Source: Nocardia alba NBRC 108234
GTDB lineage: Bacteria > Actinomycetota > Actinomycetes > Mycobacteriales > Mycobacteriaceae
Direction of reading: 5' to 3'
Length of the DNA stretch: 64,000 nt
Assembly (NCBI RefSeq): GCF_001612665.1
Contig: NZ_BDAX01000010.1
Coordinates: 175,320-239,319, forward strand
Positions within the stretch are counted from its first letter, which is position 1, and every line of letters starts with the position of its first letter. A program made the position numbers and the translations under genes. Shown here one piece after another: positions 27,406 to 38,245 of the stretch. Below the pieces are notes generated by a model. It was not told the DNA's origin. It worked only from the letters and a program-made list of their open reading frames with translations, and searched no databases.

Positions 27406-29508
27406 TTATTCGCCGGTCGCCTTAGCGATGATCTCCTTGGACACGTTGGCCGGAACCTCCGCGTACTGGGCGAACACCATGGAGTAGTTCGCGCGACCCT
27501 GGGTCTTGGACCGCAGGTCACCGATGTAGCCGAACATCTCCGAGAGCGGAACCAGCGCCTTGACGACACGGGCACCACTGCGTTCCTCCATGGCCTGAAT
27601 CTGGCCACGGCGGGAGTTGAGGTCGCCGATCACGTCGCCCATGTATTCCTCGGGCGTGATGACCTCGACCGCCATGAGCGGCTCGAGGATCACCGGACCG
27701 GCCTTACGGGCCGCTTCCTTGAGGGCCTGCGAACCCGCGATCTTGAACGCCATTTCCGAGGAGTCGACGTCGTGGTACGCGCCGTCGAGCAGGCTGACCT
27801 TCAGGTTCACCAGCGGGTAGCCGGCGAGCACGCCGTACTGCATGGCATCCTGGGCGCCCGCGTCGACCGACGGGATGTACTCACGGGGCACGCGACCGCC
27901 GGAGACCTTGTTCTCGAACTCGTAGGTCGCGCCGTCCTCGCCGACAAACGGCTCGAGGGCGATGATGACCTTCGCGAACTGGCCGGAGCCACCCGTCTGC
28001 TTCTTGTGGGTGAACTCGTGCTTCTCGACCTTCTTGGTGATGGTCTCGCGGTAGGCCACCTGCGGCTTGCCGACGTTCGCCTCGACCTTGAACTCGCGAC
28101 GCATACGGTCGACGAGGATGTCGAGGTGGAGCTCGCCCATGCCGCCGATGACGGTCTGGCCGGTCTCCTGGTCGAGCTTGACCGAGAACGTCGGGTCTTC
28201 GCGCGCCAGCTTCTGGATCGCGGTGCCGAGCTTCTCCTGGTCGGACTTGGTCTTGGGCTCGATCGAGACCTCGATGACCGGATCCGGGAAGGTCATCGAC
28301 TCGAGGACGACCTGGTTCTGCGCGTCGGACAGGGTGTCACCGGTGGTGGTGTCCTTCAGGCCGATGACCGCGTAGATGTGGCCCGCCGAAGCCGTGGCGA
28401 CCGGCATCTCCTTGTTGGAGTGCATCTGGAACAGCTTGCCCAGACGCTCCTTCTTGCCCTTGGTCGAGTTCACGACCTGGGCGCCGGAGGCCACCTGACC
28501 CGAGTACACGCGCACGTAGGTGAGCTCACCGAAGAACGGGTGCACCGCGATCTTGAACGCCAGCGCCGCGAACGGCTCGTCGACGTTCGGCTTGCGGGTG
28601 ATCAGCTCTTCTTCCTTGTTGGGCACGTGGCCGGTGGTGGCCTCGACGTCCAGCGGGGAAGGGAGGTAATCGATGACCGCGTCGAGCATGGGCTGAACGC
28701 CCTTGTTCTTGAACGCGGAACCACACAGCACCGGGTACAGCTCGGAGTTGACCGTCATCTTGCGGATGGCGCCCTTGATCTCCTCGATGGTGAGATCCTC
28801 GCCACCGAAGAACTTCTCGAGCAGCGCCTCGTCGGACTCGGCGACGGTCTCGAGCAGTTCCTGACGGTACTGCGCGGCCTTCTCCTCGAGATCGGCCGGA
28901 ATCGCGACGACTTCGTACTCTTCGCCGAGCTTGGTCTCGCCCTTCCAGACCTTGGCGTTGTTCTCGACCAGGTCGACGATGCCCTCGAAGTCGTTCTCAG
29001 CGCCGATCGGCAGCTGGATCACGAGCGGACGAGCGCCGAGACGGTCCTTGATGGTCTGCACGGTGAAGTAGAAATCCGCACCGAGCTTGTCCATCTTGTT
29101 CACGAAGCAGATACGCGGCACGTCGTACTTGTCGGCCTGACGCCACACCTGCTCGGACTGGGGCTCGACACCCTCTTTGCCGTCGAACACCGCGACAGCG
29201 CCATCGAGCACGCGGAGCGAGCGCTCCACCTCGACGGTGAAGTCGACGTGCCCGGGGGTGTCGATGATGTTGATCTGGTTGTCTTTCCAGAAGCAGGTGG
29301 TAGCCGCGGAGGTGATGGTGATACCACGCTCCTGCTCCTGCTCCATCCAGTCCATCGTGGCCGCGCCATCGTGAACTTCACCGATCTTGTACGTGATACC
29401 GGTGTAGAACAGGATGCGTTCGGTCGTGGTGGTCTTGCCCGCATCGATGTGGGCCATGATGCCGATGTTGCGGACCTTGTTCAGGTCGGTGAGCACGTCC
29501 TGTGCCAC
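27406..29508 (-). CDS. fusA: Translation elongation factor G
   Basis: 700 aa, GTG start. GTPase motifs are [24 protein letters not shown] and NKMDKLGAD; later EF-G domains III-V are complete ([20 protein letters not shown] region, C-terminal GRANYSMVF). It catalyses translocation of tRNA and mRNA on the ribosome and works with RRF in recycling. It is 33 bases downstream of rpsG and belongs to the str operon. Confidence 0.99.
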   Translation of the reverse strand: MAQDVLTDLNKVRNIGIMAHIDAGKTTTTERILFYTGITYKIGEVHDGAATMDWMEQEQERGITITSAATTCFWKDNQINIIDTPGHVDFTVEVERSLRVLDGAVAVFDGKEGVEPQSEQVWRQADKYDVPRICFVNKMDKLGADFYFTVQTIKDRLGARPLVIQLPIGAENDFEGIVDLVENNAKVWKGETKLGEEYEVVAIPADLEEKAAQYRQELLETVAESDEALLEKFFGGEDLTIEEIKGAIRKMTVNSELYPVLCGSAFKNKGVQPMLDAVIDYLPSPLDVEATTGHVPNKEEELITRKPNVDEPFAALAFKIAVHPFFGELTYVRVYSGQVASGAQVVNSTKGKKERLGKLFQMHSNKEMPVATASAGHIYAVIGLKDTTTGDTLSDAQNQVVLESMTFPDPVIEVSIEPKTKSDQEKLGTAIQKLAREDPTFSVKLDQETGQTVIGGMGELHLDILVDRMRREFKVEANVGKPQVAYRETITKKVEKHEFTHKKQTGGSGQFAKVIIALEPFVGEDGATYEFENKVSGGRVPREYIPSVDAGAQDAMQYGVLAGYPLVNLKVSLLDGAYHDVDSSEMAFKIAGSQALKEAARKAGPVILEPLMAVEVITPEEYMGDVIGDLNSRRGQIQAMEERSGARVVKALVPLSEMFGYIGDLRSKTQGRANYSMVFAQYAEVPANVSKEIIAKATGE

Positions 29509-29541
29509 GAAATTCTCCCTTTTAAGTGACGGGCCGGACTA

Positions 29542-30012
29542 TCACCAGCGGTAGTGCGCGAAGGCCCGGTTCGACTCGGCCATCTTGTGGGTGTCCTCGC
29601 GACGCTTCACGGCGGCACCGAGGCCGTTGCTGGCATCGAGGAGCTCGTTGGCGAGACGCTCGACCATGGTCTTCTCGCGACGGGCGCGGGAGTAGCTGAC
29701 CAGCCAGCGCAGCGCCAGGGTGTTGGCGCGGCCCGGACGGACCTCGACCGGCACCTGGTAGGTGGCGCCACCGACGCGGCGGGGCTTCACCTCGAGGGCG
29801 GGCTTGACGTTGTCCAGCGCGCGCTTGAGGGTGACGACCGGATCGGTGCCGGTCTTCTCACGCGCCTGCTCGAGTGCACCGTAGACGATGCGCTCGGCAG
29901 TGGACTTCTTGCCGTCCATCAGGATCTTGTTGACCAGCTGAGTGACCAGCGGGGACCCGTAGACCGGGTCGTTGATCAGCGGACGCTTGGGTGCGGGGCC
30001 CTTGCGTGGCAT
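29542..30012 (-). CDS. rpsG: 30S ribosomal protein S7
   Basis: 156 aa, standard for S7: [19 protein letters not shown] at the N-terminus and [11 protein letters not shown] at the C-terminus. S7 nucleates assembly of the 30S head and lies near the E site. Only one base separates its ATG from the rpsL stop, so the two are translationally coupled. In E. coli S7 represses this operon; no equivalent site was identified here. Confidence 0.99.
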   Translation of the reverse strand: MPRKGPAPKRPLINDPVYGSPLVTQLVNKILMDGKKSTAERIVYGALEQAREKTGTDPVVTLKRALDNVKPALEVKPRRVGGATYQVPVEVRPGRANTLALRWLVSYSRARREKTMVERLANELLDASNGLGAAVKRREDTHKMAESNRAFAHYRW

Positions 30013-30013
30013 A

Positions 30014-30388
30014 TCAGCTCTTCTCCTTCTTGGCGCCGTAGCGGCTGCGCGCCTGCTTGCGGTTCTTCACGCCCTGGGTGTCGAGCGATCCACGGATGAT
30101 CTTGTAACGGACACCAGGAAGGTCCTTCACACGACCGCCGCGAACGAGCACCATGGAGTGCTCCTGCAGGTTGTGGCCTTCACCGGGGATGTACGCCGTG
30201 ACCTCGATCGCGCTGGTCAGGCGAACACGCGCGACCTTACGGAGCGCGGAGTTCGGCTTCTTGGGGGTGGTGGTGTACACGCGAGTGCACACGCCACGAC
30301 GCTGCGGGCTCCCCTTCAGGGCCGCAGTCTTGGTCTTGGTGACCTTGTCGCGGCGACCCTTGCGGACCAGCTGGTTGATGGTTGGCAT
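30014..30388 (-). CDS. rpsL: 30S ribosomal protein S12
   Basis: 124 aa, the first gene of the str operon. The decoding-centre motifs [13 protein letters not shown] and [10 protein letters not shown] are intact. Positions 43 and 88, where substitutions give streptomycin resistance in mycobacteria, are both Lys here, so the sequence is of the susceptible type at these two sites. An RBS (AAGGAA) lies upstream. Confidence 0.99.
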   Translation of the reverse strand: MPTINQLVRKGRRDKVTKTKTAALKGSPQRRGVCTRVYTTTPKKPNSALRKVARVRLTSAIEVTAYIPGEGHNLQEHSMVLVRGGRVKDLPGVRYKIIRGSLDTQGVKNRKQARSRYGAKKEKS

Positions 30389-30436
30389 AGACCGGCTTTC
30401 CTTATTGGTAATTGCGCTTGGTGTGCAGTGTCTTGC

Positions 30437-30465
30437 AGTTCATCGAGCTTTCACCCGCACGTCAA
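30437..30465 (-). promoter_or_regulatory. rpsL: Candidate str-operon promoter
   Basis: On the minus strand, TTGACG (30465-30460), a 17-base spacer and TGAACT (30442-30437) form a plausible housekeeping promoter about 45 bases upstream of rpsL. A small ACCACG/CGTGGT inverted repeat (30466-30489) lies just upstream of the -35. The rest of 30389-30660 shows no gene. Confidence 0.5.
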
Positions 30466-30660
30466 ACCACGTTTCCCTTAACCCGTGGTCGGGCGTGTCG
30501 CTGTGGCGCTCAGTGCCCTTTTCAAGGCACGTTGGAACGTATCGGCCGCTTTCGCTGGCCTACGTTCACACACGAACTTGCCCGTAGCAATCCGGGCACA
30601 GGGATCTACGATACCCGCGTGCCCGATTCGGGGTCAAAGCGGGGGGCCGCGTCAAGCCTT

Positions 30661-31209
30661 CTACCGGGCGAGATCCAGGGTCAGCTCGACTAATTTCTGT
30701 GCGCCCGCGCACGGATCGGGGTGCGCCGAGCCGGGCTTGTAGTTGATCCACCACCCGACCACGCCGACATCGGCGGCCGGGGCGGTGACGCCACAGGAGT
30801 CGTTGTCGCCCGGTCGGCGCACCTGCAAAGCCCTGCGGCCCTGCACGGTGATGTCGCCGGAGGTGTAGCCCAACTTGTCGTTGGTGGTCTTCTCGTTGTT
30901 CAGTGTACCCATCTCGTACCAGTTGAGGCTGGCCATGGCAGGCCCACCTGGGGCGTCCTCGATCTCCCACATGCAGACGGCGCCGCTGAACGAACTGATG
31001 ACGAACTTGGCGTTACCGACGATCCCGCCGATCTTGTCGTTGGCCACGACCTCGCACTCGCGCAGCAGTTTGTCGAAGTCGGAGTTGATCGTCTCACCGC
31101 CACCTCCCTTGCCCAGCGGCTGGGCGTTGCCCTCGACCTTCTGTCCACAGCCGGCCAGGGCGAGCGTGAGCAGCAGCATCGCCGCGGCGGCGACCTTGCC
31201 CGCGCTCAC
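30661..31209 (-). CDS. DUF3558 lipoprotein
   Basis: 182 aa from the GTG at 31209, which overlaps the TGA of the upstream gene (GTGA). The N-terminus is a lipoprotein signal: a hydrophobic stretch AAAAMLLLTLALAG then the lipobox Cys. The mature part has the paired Cys and C-terminal DPCAGAQKLVELTLD typical of DUF3558, a family of exported actinobacterial lipoproteins of unknown function. It is translationally coupled to a second member of the same family upstream. Confidence 0.88.
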   Translation of the reverse strand: MSAGKVAAAAMLLLTLALAGCGQKVEGNAQPLGKGGGGETINSDFDKLLRECEVVANDKIGGIVGNAKFVISSFSGAVCMWEIEDAPGGPAMASLNWYEMGTLNNEKTTNDKLGYTSGDITVQGRRALQVRRPGDNDSCGVTAPAADVGVVGWWINYKPGSAHPDPCAGAQKLVELTLDLAR

Positions 31210-31733
31210 TGCAGCCGTCCCACGGTGAGCTCGGCCATTTTCCTGGCCCGGTCGCACGGGTTACCGCCGATAGGGAACATGCCGGTATTCATCGACCACT
31301 CGAAGAAGTCGTCGTCGAGTTGCACAGCCAAGTCGCAGACAGTTCCCTCCGGCGCCAGTGCTTGGAAACCCGGTTTGCCCCCGACATCGATGGCCTCGGG
31401 CGGGCGTCCGACGTTGGACACCCAAGCCTTCTCCCGCTCGATCGGACTGCCCCGGTAGGACGCGAAAGTGACGCTGGGGGAATTCATTCCGGCGCCCTGC
31501 CAGTTGCACCCGGTCGCGTTCTTGTAGACCCGTGCGATCTGGCCGATGCCGGCGAGGCTGCGCACTTCGTCGTCGGTGACGTGACCGCACTCGCCGACGA
31601 AGGGGCCGAGTGAGGCGACCTTCGGCGGTGGTCGGTTCGGCCCCATCGGCGTATCGGAGTCGTCCCCCGATCCGCACGACGTCAGCATGACGACCAAGGT
31701 CATGCCGGTGATGATCGCCGGGAGGATCCGCAT
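31206..31733 (-). CDS. DUF3558 lipoprotein
   Basis: 175 aa from the ATG at 31733. The signal peptide is MRILPAIITGMTLVVMLTS followed by the lipobox Cys. The mature part carries GPFVGECGHVTDDEVRSLAG, a GCNWQG segment and the C-terminal NPCDRARKMAELTV, parallel to the next gene, so the pair probably arose by duplication and divergence. It starts 31 bases after the hppD stop on the same strand. Confidence 0.88.
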   Translation of the reverse strand: MRILPAIITGMTLVVMLTSCGSGDDSDTPMGPNRPPPKVASLGPFVGECGHVTDDEVRSLAGIGQIARVYKNATGCNWQGAGMNSPSVTFASYRGSPIEREKAWVSNVGRPPEAIDVGGKPGFQALAPEGTVCDLAVQLDDDFFEWSMNTGMFPIGGNPCDRARKMAELTVGRLQ

Positions 31734-31764
31734 GGCATGAACTGTAGTAGGTCCGCGCACCCGG

Positions 31765-32910
<1,146 letters not shown>

Positions 32911-33039
32911 CTAGGAAATCGCGCCGGACCGCAGGTGGGCAACTACTCCACCTTTGTCTGAACAGGGCGGCTCGAGAAGCCACCGAAAGCCCACCGATGG
33001 TGGACAATTTGACTAGGAACCGGACAGGGAGGTCTTCGC

Positions 33040-33558
33040 ATGCGCACCCCCGCGAAACTGGATGAACTGGACCTGGCGATCCTCACCGCGATGCACCAGT
33101 TCCAGAAGGCCGGAATTCTCGAGCTGTCCCGGCGGACGAAGGTCGCCCGGGCGACGGTGCAGGCGCGGATCAGCCGGATGGAGGAATCCGGGGTGATCGC
33201 GTCCTACGATCCGCGCATCGATGTCACCGCAGCGGGTTTCGATGTGCAGGCGTTCGTGACCTTGGAGATCGCACAGGGGGCGCTCGACAGCGTGAGCGCG
33301 GAGCTGGCGGCGATCCCGGGGGTGCTGGAGGCGTACGCGACGACCGGTTCCGGTGATGTGCTGTGCCGGATCGGGGCCGATTCACACGCGGGATTGCAAG
33401 CGGTGTTGTTGAGCATCGATCGGACCGGTTCGGTGGTGCGGTCGCACAGCGTGGTCGTGCTGTCGACGGTGGTCGCGCACCGCACGATGCCGCTGCTGCG
33501 CACACTGACCCCGGCGGGCACCGCGAAGGCGCCCGCGTACCGGGATCAACGCCGATGA
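33040..33558 (+). CDS. Lrp/AsnC family transcriptional regulator
   Basis: 172 aa. The N-terminal HTH (LDELDLAILTAMHQFQKAG, ELSRRTKVARATVQARISRM) is followed by an AsnC-type ligand-binding domain (DVQAFVTLEIAQ, VLEAYATTGSGDVLCRI). Divergence from hppD suggests it regulates tyrosine catabolism in response to an amino acid or keto acid. The C-terminal tail (TAKAPAYRDQRR) is basic. It ends 16 bases from the convergent GntR stop. Confidence 0.9.
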   Translation: MRTPAKLDELDLAILTAMHQFQKAGILELSRRTKVARATVQARISRMEESGVIASYDPRIDVTAAGFDVQAFVTLEIAQGALDSVSAELAAIPGVLEAYATTGSGDVLCRIGADSHAGLQAVLLSIDRTGSVVRSHSVVVLSTVVAHRTMPLLRTLTPAGTAKAPAYRDQRR

Positions 33559-33574
33559 TTCCGGCCGGAGCTGT

Positions 33575-34231
33575 TCAGTGCCTGGCGAGGCGGGTCAGCA
33601 GACCCTGCACGTGTGCCTCGGCGGCGGCGCGGGCCGACTCGGGGTGGCCGGATTCGAGAGCCTCGACGATGCGTCGGTGTTCGCGCAGGGCGACGCGGCG
33701 GTTGCGGGCCGAACACCACAGGTCGCCGCGGTAGAGGTGGGCCTGGGCTTCCAGGCGGGCCAGTTCGTCGACAACGCAGGTGTTGCCGGAGGCGTCGCGG
33801 ATGAAGGTGTGGAATTCCAGGTCGAGCTGGGCGTCGCGAGCGGGATCGGCCCGGTCGTTCAGATGCGCCTGCTGGGCGGTGACGATGCCGGTGAGCGTGT
33901 CGAGATCGGCCTCGGTGAGGCGGGTGGCGGCCGCGGCGGCGGCCAGACCGTCGAGGGCGGCCCGGACCGCGAGGACGTCGCGGATCCGGTCGTCGTCGAC
34001 GGCGGCCACCTTCGCCCCGACATGCGGCGCGCTGACGGCTAGACCCTCGTAGATCAGCTGCTGCACCGCCTCGCGGACGGGACTGCGGCTGACCCCGAGC
34101 TCGGTCGCCAGCGCCGGCACGCTGAGCGACTGGCCCGAGGTCAGTTCGCCGGACAGGACCATCTGCCGGATCCGTCGATGGACCGATCGGCCGAGCAGCG
34201 AGGCTTCGGTCATCGCGGAATCCTCGGGCAT
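33575..34231 (-). CDS. GntR family regulator, FadR/FCD subgroup
   Basis: 218 aa from the ATG at 34231 (another ATG at 34213). The N-terminal winged HTH is GntR type (LATELGVSRSPVREAVQQL); the C-terminal all-helical FCD domain carries the metal/ligand residues in LDLEFHTFIRDASGN and REHRRIVEALESG. It is the last gene of a minus-strand tract that encodes an amidohydrolase, an ABC importer and a dioxygenase, so it probably controls that tract in response to the substrate or a product. Confidence 0.9.
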   Translation of the reverse strand: MPEDSAMTEASLLGRSVHRRIRQMVLSGELTSGQSLSVPALATELGVSRSPVREAVQQLIYEGLAVSAPHVGAKVAAVDDDRIRDVLAVRAALDGLAAAAAATRLTEADLDTLTGIVTAQQAHLNDRADPARDAQLDLEFHTFIRDASGNTCVVDELARLEAQAHLYRGDLWCSARNRRVALREHRRIVEALESGHPESARAAAEAHVQGLLTRLARH

Positions 34232-34314
34232 GCTCGGGCGCTCCGACGGGTTACGCGGGCTGCCTCCTGCGGGCGCTGACCGCTCATGCCGTGTCCTTTC
34301 CTCGGTTGCGCTGA

Positions 34315-35307
34315 TTATCCCCGGGGGCGATAGTTCGCCTGTACTCGCTGAGTCAGGAAATCGGCCGCGGTGACGGGCGGGTACTTGCCCGCGGGCCCCT
34401 GGATGACGGCGTCGCGGTCGGCCTGGGCGAAATAGGCGATGCTGTAGCGCTCGCCCTGGTATTCGCCCTCGCCGGGGCTGCGAACACGGTGGAAGTTCGA
34501 CGGCAGCAGGTCGTCGCTCCAGCGGGTGAGCATGTCACCGATATTGCAGGTGATCAGACTCGACGACGGGGTGATGGAAGTCCACTGCTGCTCATCCATC
34601 TCCTTGCCTGGGCACACCTGGAGCCCGCCCTGACCGTCGCGCTGGAAAAGCAGGGTGAGGCAGTCGAAGTCGGTGTGCGCGCCCGCCCGCCAGCGTCCGG
34701 CGACACCGCGCAGTTCCACGGGGACAGCGAAGTAGTGCAACAAACGCAAGGCGCTCTGGTAGCTCGCGGAGCTGGGATCGTGTGCGGTGGTGAAGTACTC
34801 ACGCTCGAAACCGAGGCGGTCGGCGAAGCAGGACAGCACCCGCATCGCCACTGCCCAGGCCCGACCTTCGAAATCGAGTACGCGGGAACGGAATCCGGCC
34901 AGTTCGGCATCGGTGGGCCACAGCGCGTCCATGTGCGGCCGGGTGATCTGATACGACTCCTTCTGGTCGGGCACGCCGATGGACGGGCGCACCTGGCTCA
35001 GGCTCTCCCAGCCCGCGTTGTTCTTCTTGACCAGGGGGTACTGCCCCTTGACCTCCTCGGGCAGGGCGAAGAAATCCGCTGTGGCGCCGAACATGTCGTC
35101 GATCAGGTCCTGCGGGATGCCGTGGCCGCTGAGCTGGAAGAAACCGATCTCGGTGGCGGCGGCCCAGAGTTCCTCGGTGATCTCGGAGCGCCGGTTCTCG
35201 AAGTCGGTGAGGTCGATGACGCGGATCTCCCGGTCGGTGGTCTCCTTGCCGAGACCGCCCATCTGCTTCTCGCGCGAGACTTCGGACAGGTCGTAGCTGG
35301 TGGTCAT
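34315..35307 (-). CDS. Isopenicillin N synthase family 2-oxoglutarate/Fe(II) dioxygenase
   Basis: 330 aa; the ATG follows AAGGAG. The N-terminal DIOX_N region (IRVIDLTDF, AATEIGFFQLSGHGIP) and the C-terminal double-stranded beta-helix are complete. The iron triad is HTDFD plus His in SNFHRVRSPG, and the RYSIAYF motif supplies the Arg-x-Ser that binds 2-oxoglutarate. No penicillin gene is nearby. The gene follows an ABC substrate-binding protein by 12 bases, so it probably oxidises the imported compound; a heterocycle is suggested by the amidohydrolase. The substrate is not known. Confidence 0.9.
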   Translation of the reverse strand: MTTSYDLSEVSREKQMGGLGKETTDREIRVIDLTDFENRRSEITEELWAAATEIGFFQLSGHGIPQDLIDDMFGATADFFALPEEVKGQYPLVKKNNAGWESLSQVRPSIGVPDQKESYQITRPHMDALWPTDAELAGFRSRVLDFEGRAWAVAMRVLSCFADRLGFEREYFTTAHDPSSASYQSALRLLHYFAVPVELRGVAGRWRAGAHTDFDCLTLLFQRDGQGGLQVCPGKEMDEQQWTSITPSSSLITCNIGDMLTRWSDDLLPSNFHRVRSPGEGEYQGERYSIAYFAQADRDAVIQGPAGKYPPVTAADFLTQRVQANYRPRG

Positions 35308-35319
35308 AGCGGTGTCTCC

Positions 35320-36489
35320 TTAGCCGGTGACGGAAATGGCGGGGTCGAGGAATTCCTTGGTGACCAGGTCCTTCGCGGTCAGGCCGGTGGGCACGTTCGC
35401 CCCGCCCGCGCGCAGGATGGGTCCGAATTCGTCGATGATGCGCTGGACGCGGGCCTCGTCGAAACTGCCGAGTACGCCGTCGGTGTCGTTGCCGATCAGG
35501 CCGCCGTCGATGAGCGCCCTGGAACCGAAGGCGGCCAACTCGGCGCTGTAGGGGCTGAGTTTGGGGTTGCGCTCCACCACATCGATGACGACATCGTTGA
35601 CATGGGTGGGATCGGCCTTGAACGCCGCGGTGGCCCGCTGGATCATCGGCACCAGTTTCCGCAGGCACGGGCGCAATTCGGCCAGCTTGTCGGCGCGCAC
35701 GTTCACGGTACGGGCGTAGCCCTCGTAGCCGACGTCCTTGAGCAGTTGGTAGCCGACCGGCTTGTTCCAGGCCCGCACCTCGTGCTCGTAGGTGAACGGT
35801 TCGGCGTTGGCGAAGCCCTGCTGGGCGAAGGACGGATCGGTCACGAAGCGCGAGGGCGAGTTGTCGTAGGAGGCGTCGACCTGCTCCTTGCGCACCAGCC
35901 CGCGAGCGACGAGCCAATCCGGGTACAGCTGCCCCTTGGAGACCACGACCGGCTTGCCGGACCTGCCGATATCGGCGATACCAGTCCAGCCGGGGTTGGT
36001 CTTCGGGTCCCACATCAACATCTGGGGACTGTTGCGCAGCAGCGTGGTGACGGCGATGATCGGCTGCTGACCAGCGGCGGCGATGGCGTGCTCGGAGTGC
36101 GCGAGACCGAGGGTGATGCTCTGGTCGACGTACATCTGCGACGGCACGGTCTGGAAGCCGATGGCCGGGCCGCCCGCCCGGATCTCGAGCCGCACGCCGG
36201 TGTCCTTACCCTCGGCCACGAGCGGGCCGGTGATCTTGTTGTTGTCGGCGTCGACCGTGTAGCCGGGTCCGAGCAGACCGAAGAGGGGGCCGGAGTCGGT
36301 TTCCGGTGCCCACTGCAGCTGGACGACCACGGTGGCGGGGCAGTCGCCCGCGAGTTGTTGTTCGGCCGGTGCCGGTTCGAGCGCGACCGCGGGAGCGGTG
36401 GTGGTGTCGTCGGAACAGGCGGACGCGGTGCCTGCCAGCAGCACAGCCAGCGCGGCGAAACCTATGCGGCGCAAGGGAGATGTCTTCAT
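35320..36489 (-). CDS. ABC transporter substrate-binding lipoprotein, NMT1/TauA type
   Basis: 389 aa from the ATG at 36489 (the frame is open to 36606). The lipoprotein signal is RRIGFAALAVLLAGTASAC. The mature protein resembles the nitrate/taurine/hydroxymethylpyrimidine (NMT1-like) binding proteins: VVQLQWAPETDSGPLFGLL near the N-terminus and a central segment naming a solvent-exposed DSYPDWL-like equivalent, GQLYPDWLVARGLV. It captures the substrate outside the cell for the adjacent permease, 16 bases upstream. The dioxygenase follows 12 bases downstream. Confidence 0.9.
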   Translation of the reverse strand: MKTSPLRRIGFAALAVLLAGTASACSDDTTTAPAVALEPAPAEQQLAGDCPATVVVQLQWAPETDSGPLFGLLGPGYTVDADNNKITGPLVAEGKDTGVRLEIRAGGPAIGFQTVPSQMYVDQSITLGLAHSEHAIAAAGQQPIIAVTTLLRNSPQMLMWDPKTNPGWTGIADIGRSGKPVVVSKGQLYPDWLVARGLVRKEQVDASYDNSPSRFVTDPSFAQQGFANAEPFTYEHEVRAWNKPVGYQLLKDVGYEGYARTVNVRADKLAELRPCLRKLVPMIQRATAAFKADPTHVNDVVIDVVERNPKLSPYSAELAAFGSRALIDGGLIGNDTDGVLGSFDEARVQRIIDEFGPILRAGGANVPTGLTAKDLVTKEFLDPAISVTG

Positions 36490-36505
36490 GGGGAGTCCTG
36501 TCGAG

Positions 36506-37348
36506 CTAATGGGCGGAGTTGTGCCAGCGGCCGACGCTGACCTTCTGGATGACGGTGAACACGGTGAACACGAGCACGCCGAACAGGGCGGCCAGCAGCA
36601 GCGCACCGATCAGGTCCTCGGATTGCAGGCGGGCGCGGTAGGTGTCGAGCAAGGTGCCGATGCCCGGTTTGCCCTGCGCGAAGAACATGTCGCCGATGAT
36701 GGCGCCGGTCACCGAAAGCCCTGCGGCGGTGCGTAATCCGGTGAGTGTCGAGGGCAGCGCGGCGGGCAGTTGCAGTGACCAGAGCCGACGCAGGCGACCG
36801 GCTCGGCCGAGGGTGAACAGTTCCTGGAGGTTGCCGTCGACGGATTTGATGCCGAACAGCGTCATCGCGATGATCGGATGGATCGCGATCAACACGCACA
36901 CGGTGGTGCGGGCGGCGAAGCCGTAGCCCAGCCACAAGCCGATGAGCGGCACCACCGCGAGGACCGGAATCGCTTGGAGCACAACAGCGTACGGATAGAC
37001 GACATTCTCGATCGGTTTGGCCTGGCTCATCAGCACCGCGATCGCCACCCCGAGCACCGCCGAGATCAGCAGGCCGGTGATCGCGACCCTGGCGGTGACG
37101 GCCAGCGCCTCCAGCATCACCTCGAGTTTCCTCGGGTCGGCGAGGGATTCACGCAACACGACGTGCGGCGGCGGCAGCAGGAAGCGGCGCCCCTCGCTGA
37201 GGATCAGCATCGACACCGCGTACCAGGCGGCCAAGGCCACGGTGATCGACACCATCGGCGCCACCAGGGCGCCGCCGAATCTGCGCAGGTTCGCCGTCGG
37301 CAGCCCGATCTTCGGTGCGGCGGGCGCACGGGTCGCGACACTCACCAT
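36506..37348 (-). CDS. ABC transporter permease, SsuC/TauC type
   Basis: 280 aa with six predicted membrane helices and the permease EAA-type loop ([20 protein letters not shown]). It belongs to the nitrate/sulfonate/pyrimidine importer class, matching the neighbouring ATPase and binding protein. Its ATG overlaps the ATPase stop by one base (TGATG), so both subunits are made in step. Confidence 0.9.
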   Translation of the reverse strand: MVSVATRAPAAPKIGLPTANLRRFGGALVAPMVSITVALAAWYAVSMLILSEGRRFLLPPPHVVLRESLADPRKLEVMLEALAVTARVAITGLLISAVLGVAIAVLMSQAKPIENVVYPYAVVLQAIPVLAVVPLIGLWLGYGFAARTTVCVLIAIHPIIAMTLFGIKSVDGNLQELFTLGRAGRLRRLWSLQLPAALPSTLTGLRTAAGLSVTGAIIGDMFFAQGKPGIGTLLDTYRARLQSEDLIGALLLAALFGVLVFTVFTVIQKVSVGRWHNSAH

Positions 37349-38142
37349 CAGGCAGCTTCTTTCAACGAGCGCGAGATGCGCGAGACGAGGTGGGTGAACG
37401 CGGGTTCGAAGCGGAGTTCGCGTTCACGCGGGTAGGGCAGGTCGACATCGATCACCTCGTGGATGCGGCCCGGCCTGGCCGACATCACCACCACGCGCGA
37501 AGCGAGGAACACGGCCTCGGAGACCGAGTGGGTGATGAACAGGGCGGTGAAGGCGTTGTCGCGGTAGAGGCGAAGCAACTCTTCCTGCATGTTCAGCCTG
37601 GTCATCTCGTCGAGCGCGCCGAAGGGTTCGTCCAGCAGCATCAGGCGCGGTTGCAGCGACAGCGCCCTGGCCAGCGAGACGCGCATGCGCATGCCGCCGG
37701 AGAGCTGACTCGGCAGTTTGTTCGCGAAGTCGGCCAGGCCGACAGCTCGGATCGCCCGTTCGACCCGGTCGCGGCGGGTCCTGCGGTCGACCCCGGCCAG
37801 TTCGGCCGAGAGTTCGACATTGCGGCGCACCTTGCGCCACGGCAGCAACGTGGCTTCCTGGAAGATGAAGCCGATCGAATTCGTCCGCACCGCGACGGCC
37901 CCCGAGCTCACCGGCTCCAGACCGGCGGCCAAGCGCAGCAGCGTGGACTTGCCACAGCCGGACGGTCCGACCACCGCGACGAATTCGCCTTCGCGGATGT
38001 CGAGGTCGACGTCGGTCAGGGCGAGTGTGCCCGCTTCGCCGCCGAATCGCTTGCTCACGCCGGCGAAAGAGACCTCCATGCCGGACAGCAGCGTTCTCGC
38101 GTCGGCGTCGTTCACCGTGTCGTAGAGCGTCACCGTGATCAC
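37348..38142 (-). CDS. ABC transporter ATP-binding protein, SsuB/TauB type
   Basis: 264 aa; a GTG start with AGGAG upstream. Walker A GPSGCGKSTLL, signature LSGGMRMRVSLARAL, Walker B LMLLDEPFGALD and the switch His in FITHSVSEA are all intact. It energises the importer formed with the following permease and binding protein and is the first gene of that run. A 103-base region with two dyads separates it from the amidohydrolase gene. Confidence 0.93.
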   Translation of the reverse strand: MITVTLYDTVNDADARTLLSGMEVSFAGVSKRFGGEAGTLALTDVDLDIREGEFVAVVGPSGCGKSTLLRLAAGLEPVSSGAVAVRTNSIGFIFQEATLLPWRKVRRNVELSAELAGVDRRTRRDRVERAIRAVGLADFANKLPSQLSGGMRMRVSLARALSLQPRLMLLDEPFGALDEMTRLNMQEELLRLYRDNAFTALFITHSVSEAVFLASRVVVMSARPGRIHEVIDVDLPYPRERELRFEPAFTHLVSRISRSLKEAA

Positions 38143-38163
38143 CTTCTCCTGCGGTATGTCATT

Positions 38164-38221
38164 GTTGCGTGCAACTTCTGAGTGATTTCAGTTTGAACTA
38201 GACGAATTACATGCAATGCAT
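38164..38221. promoter_or_regulatory. Two candidate operator dyads upstream of the ABC importer
   Basis: GTTGC-GT-GCAAC at 38164-38175 and ATGCA-A-TGCAT at 38211-38221, both in the 103-base gap between the amidohydrolase stop and the ATPase start. GntR/FCD regulators commonly bind GT...AC dyads of this size, and a GntR gene ends the tract, so binding is plausible but inferred. Confidence 0.45.
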
Positions 38222-38245
38222 CGTTCATTTCCGACTTATTAACAG

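Noticed and set aside
27289..29529. Plus-strand open frame of 746 codons
   Set aside because: Antisense to fusA, which is unmistakable.
34315..35307. Isopenicillin N synthase in a beta-lactam cluster
   Set aside because: Only the fold matches; the neighbours are an importer and a deaminase, with no ACV synthetase.
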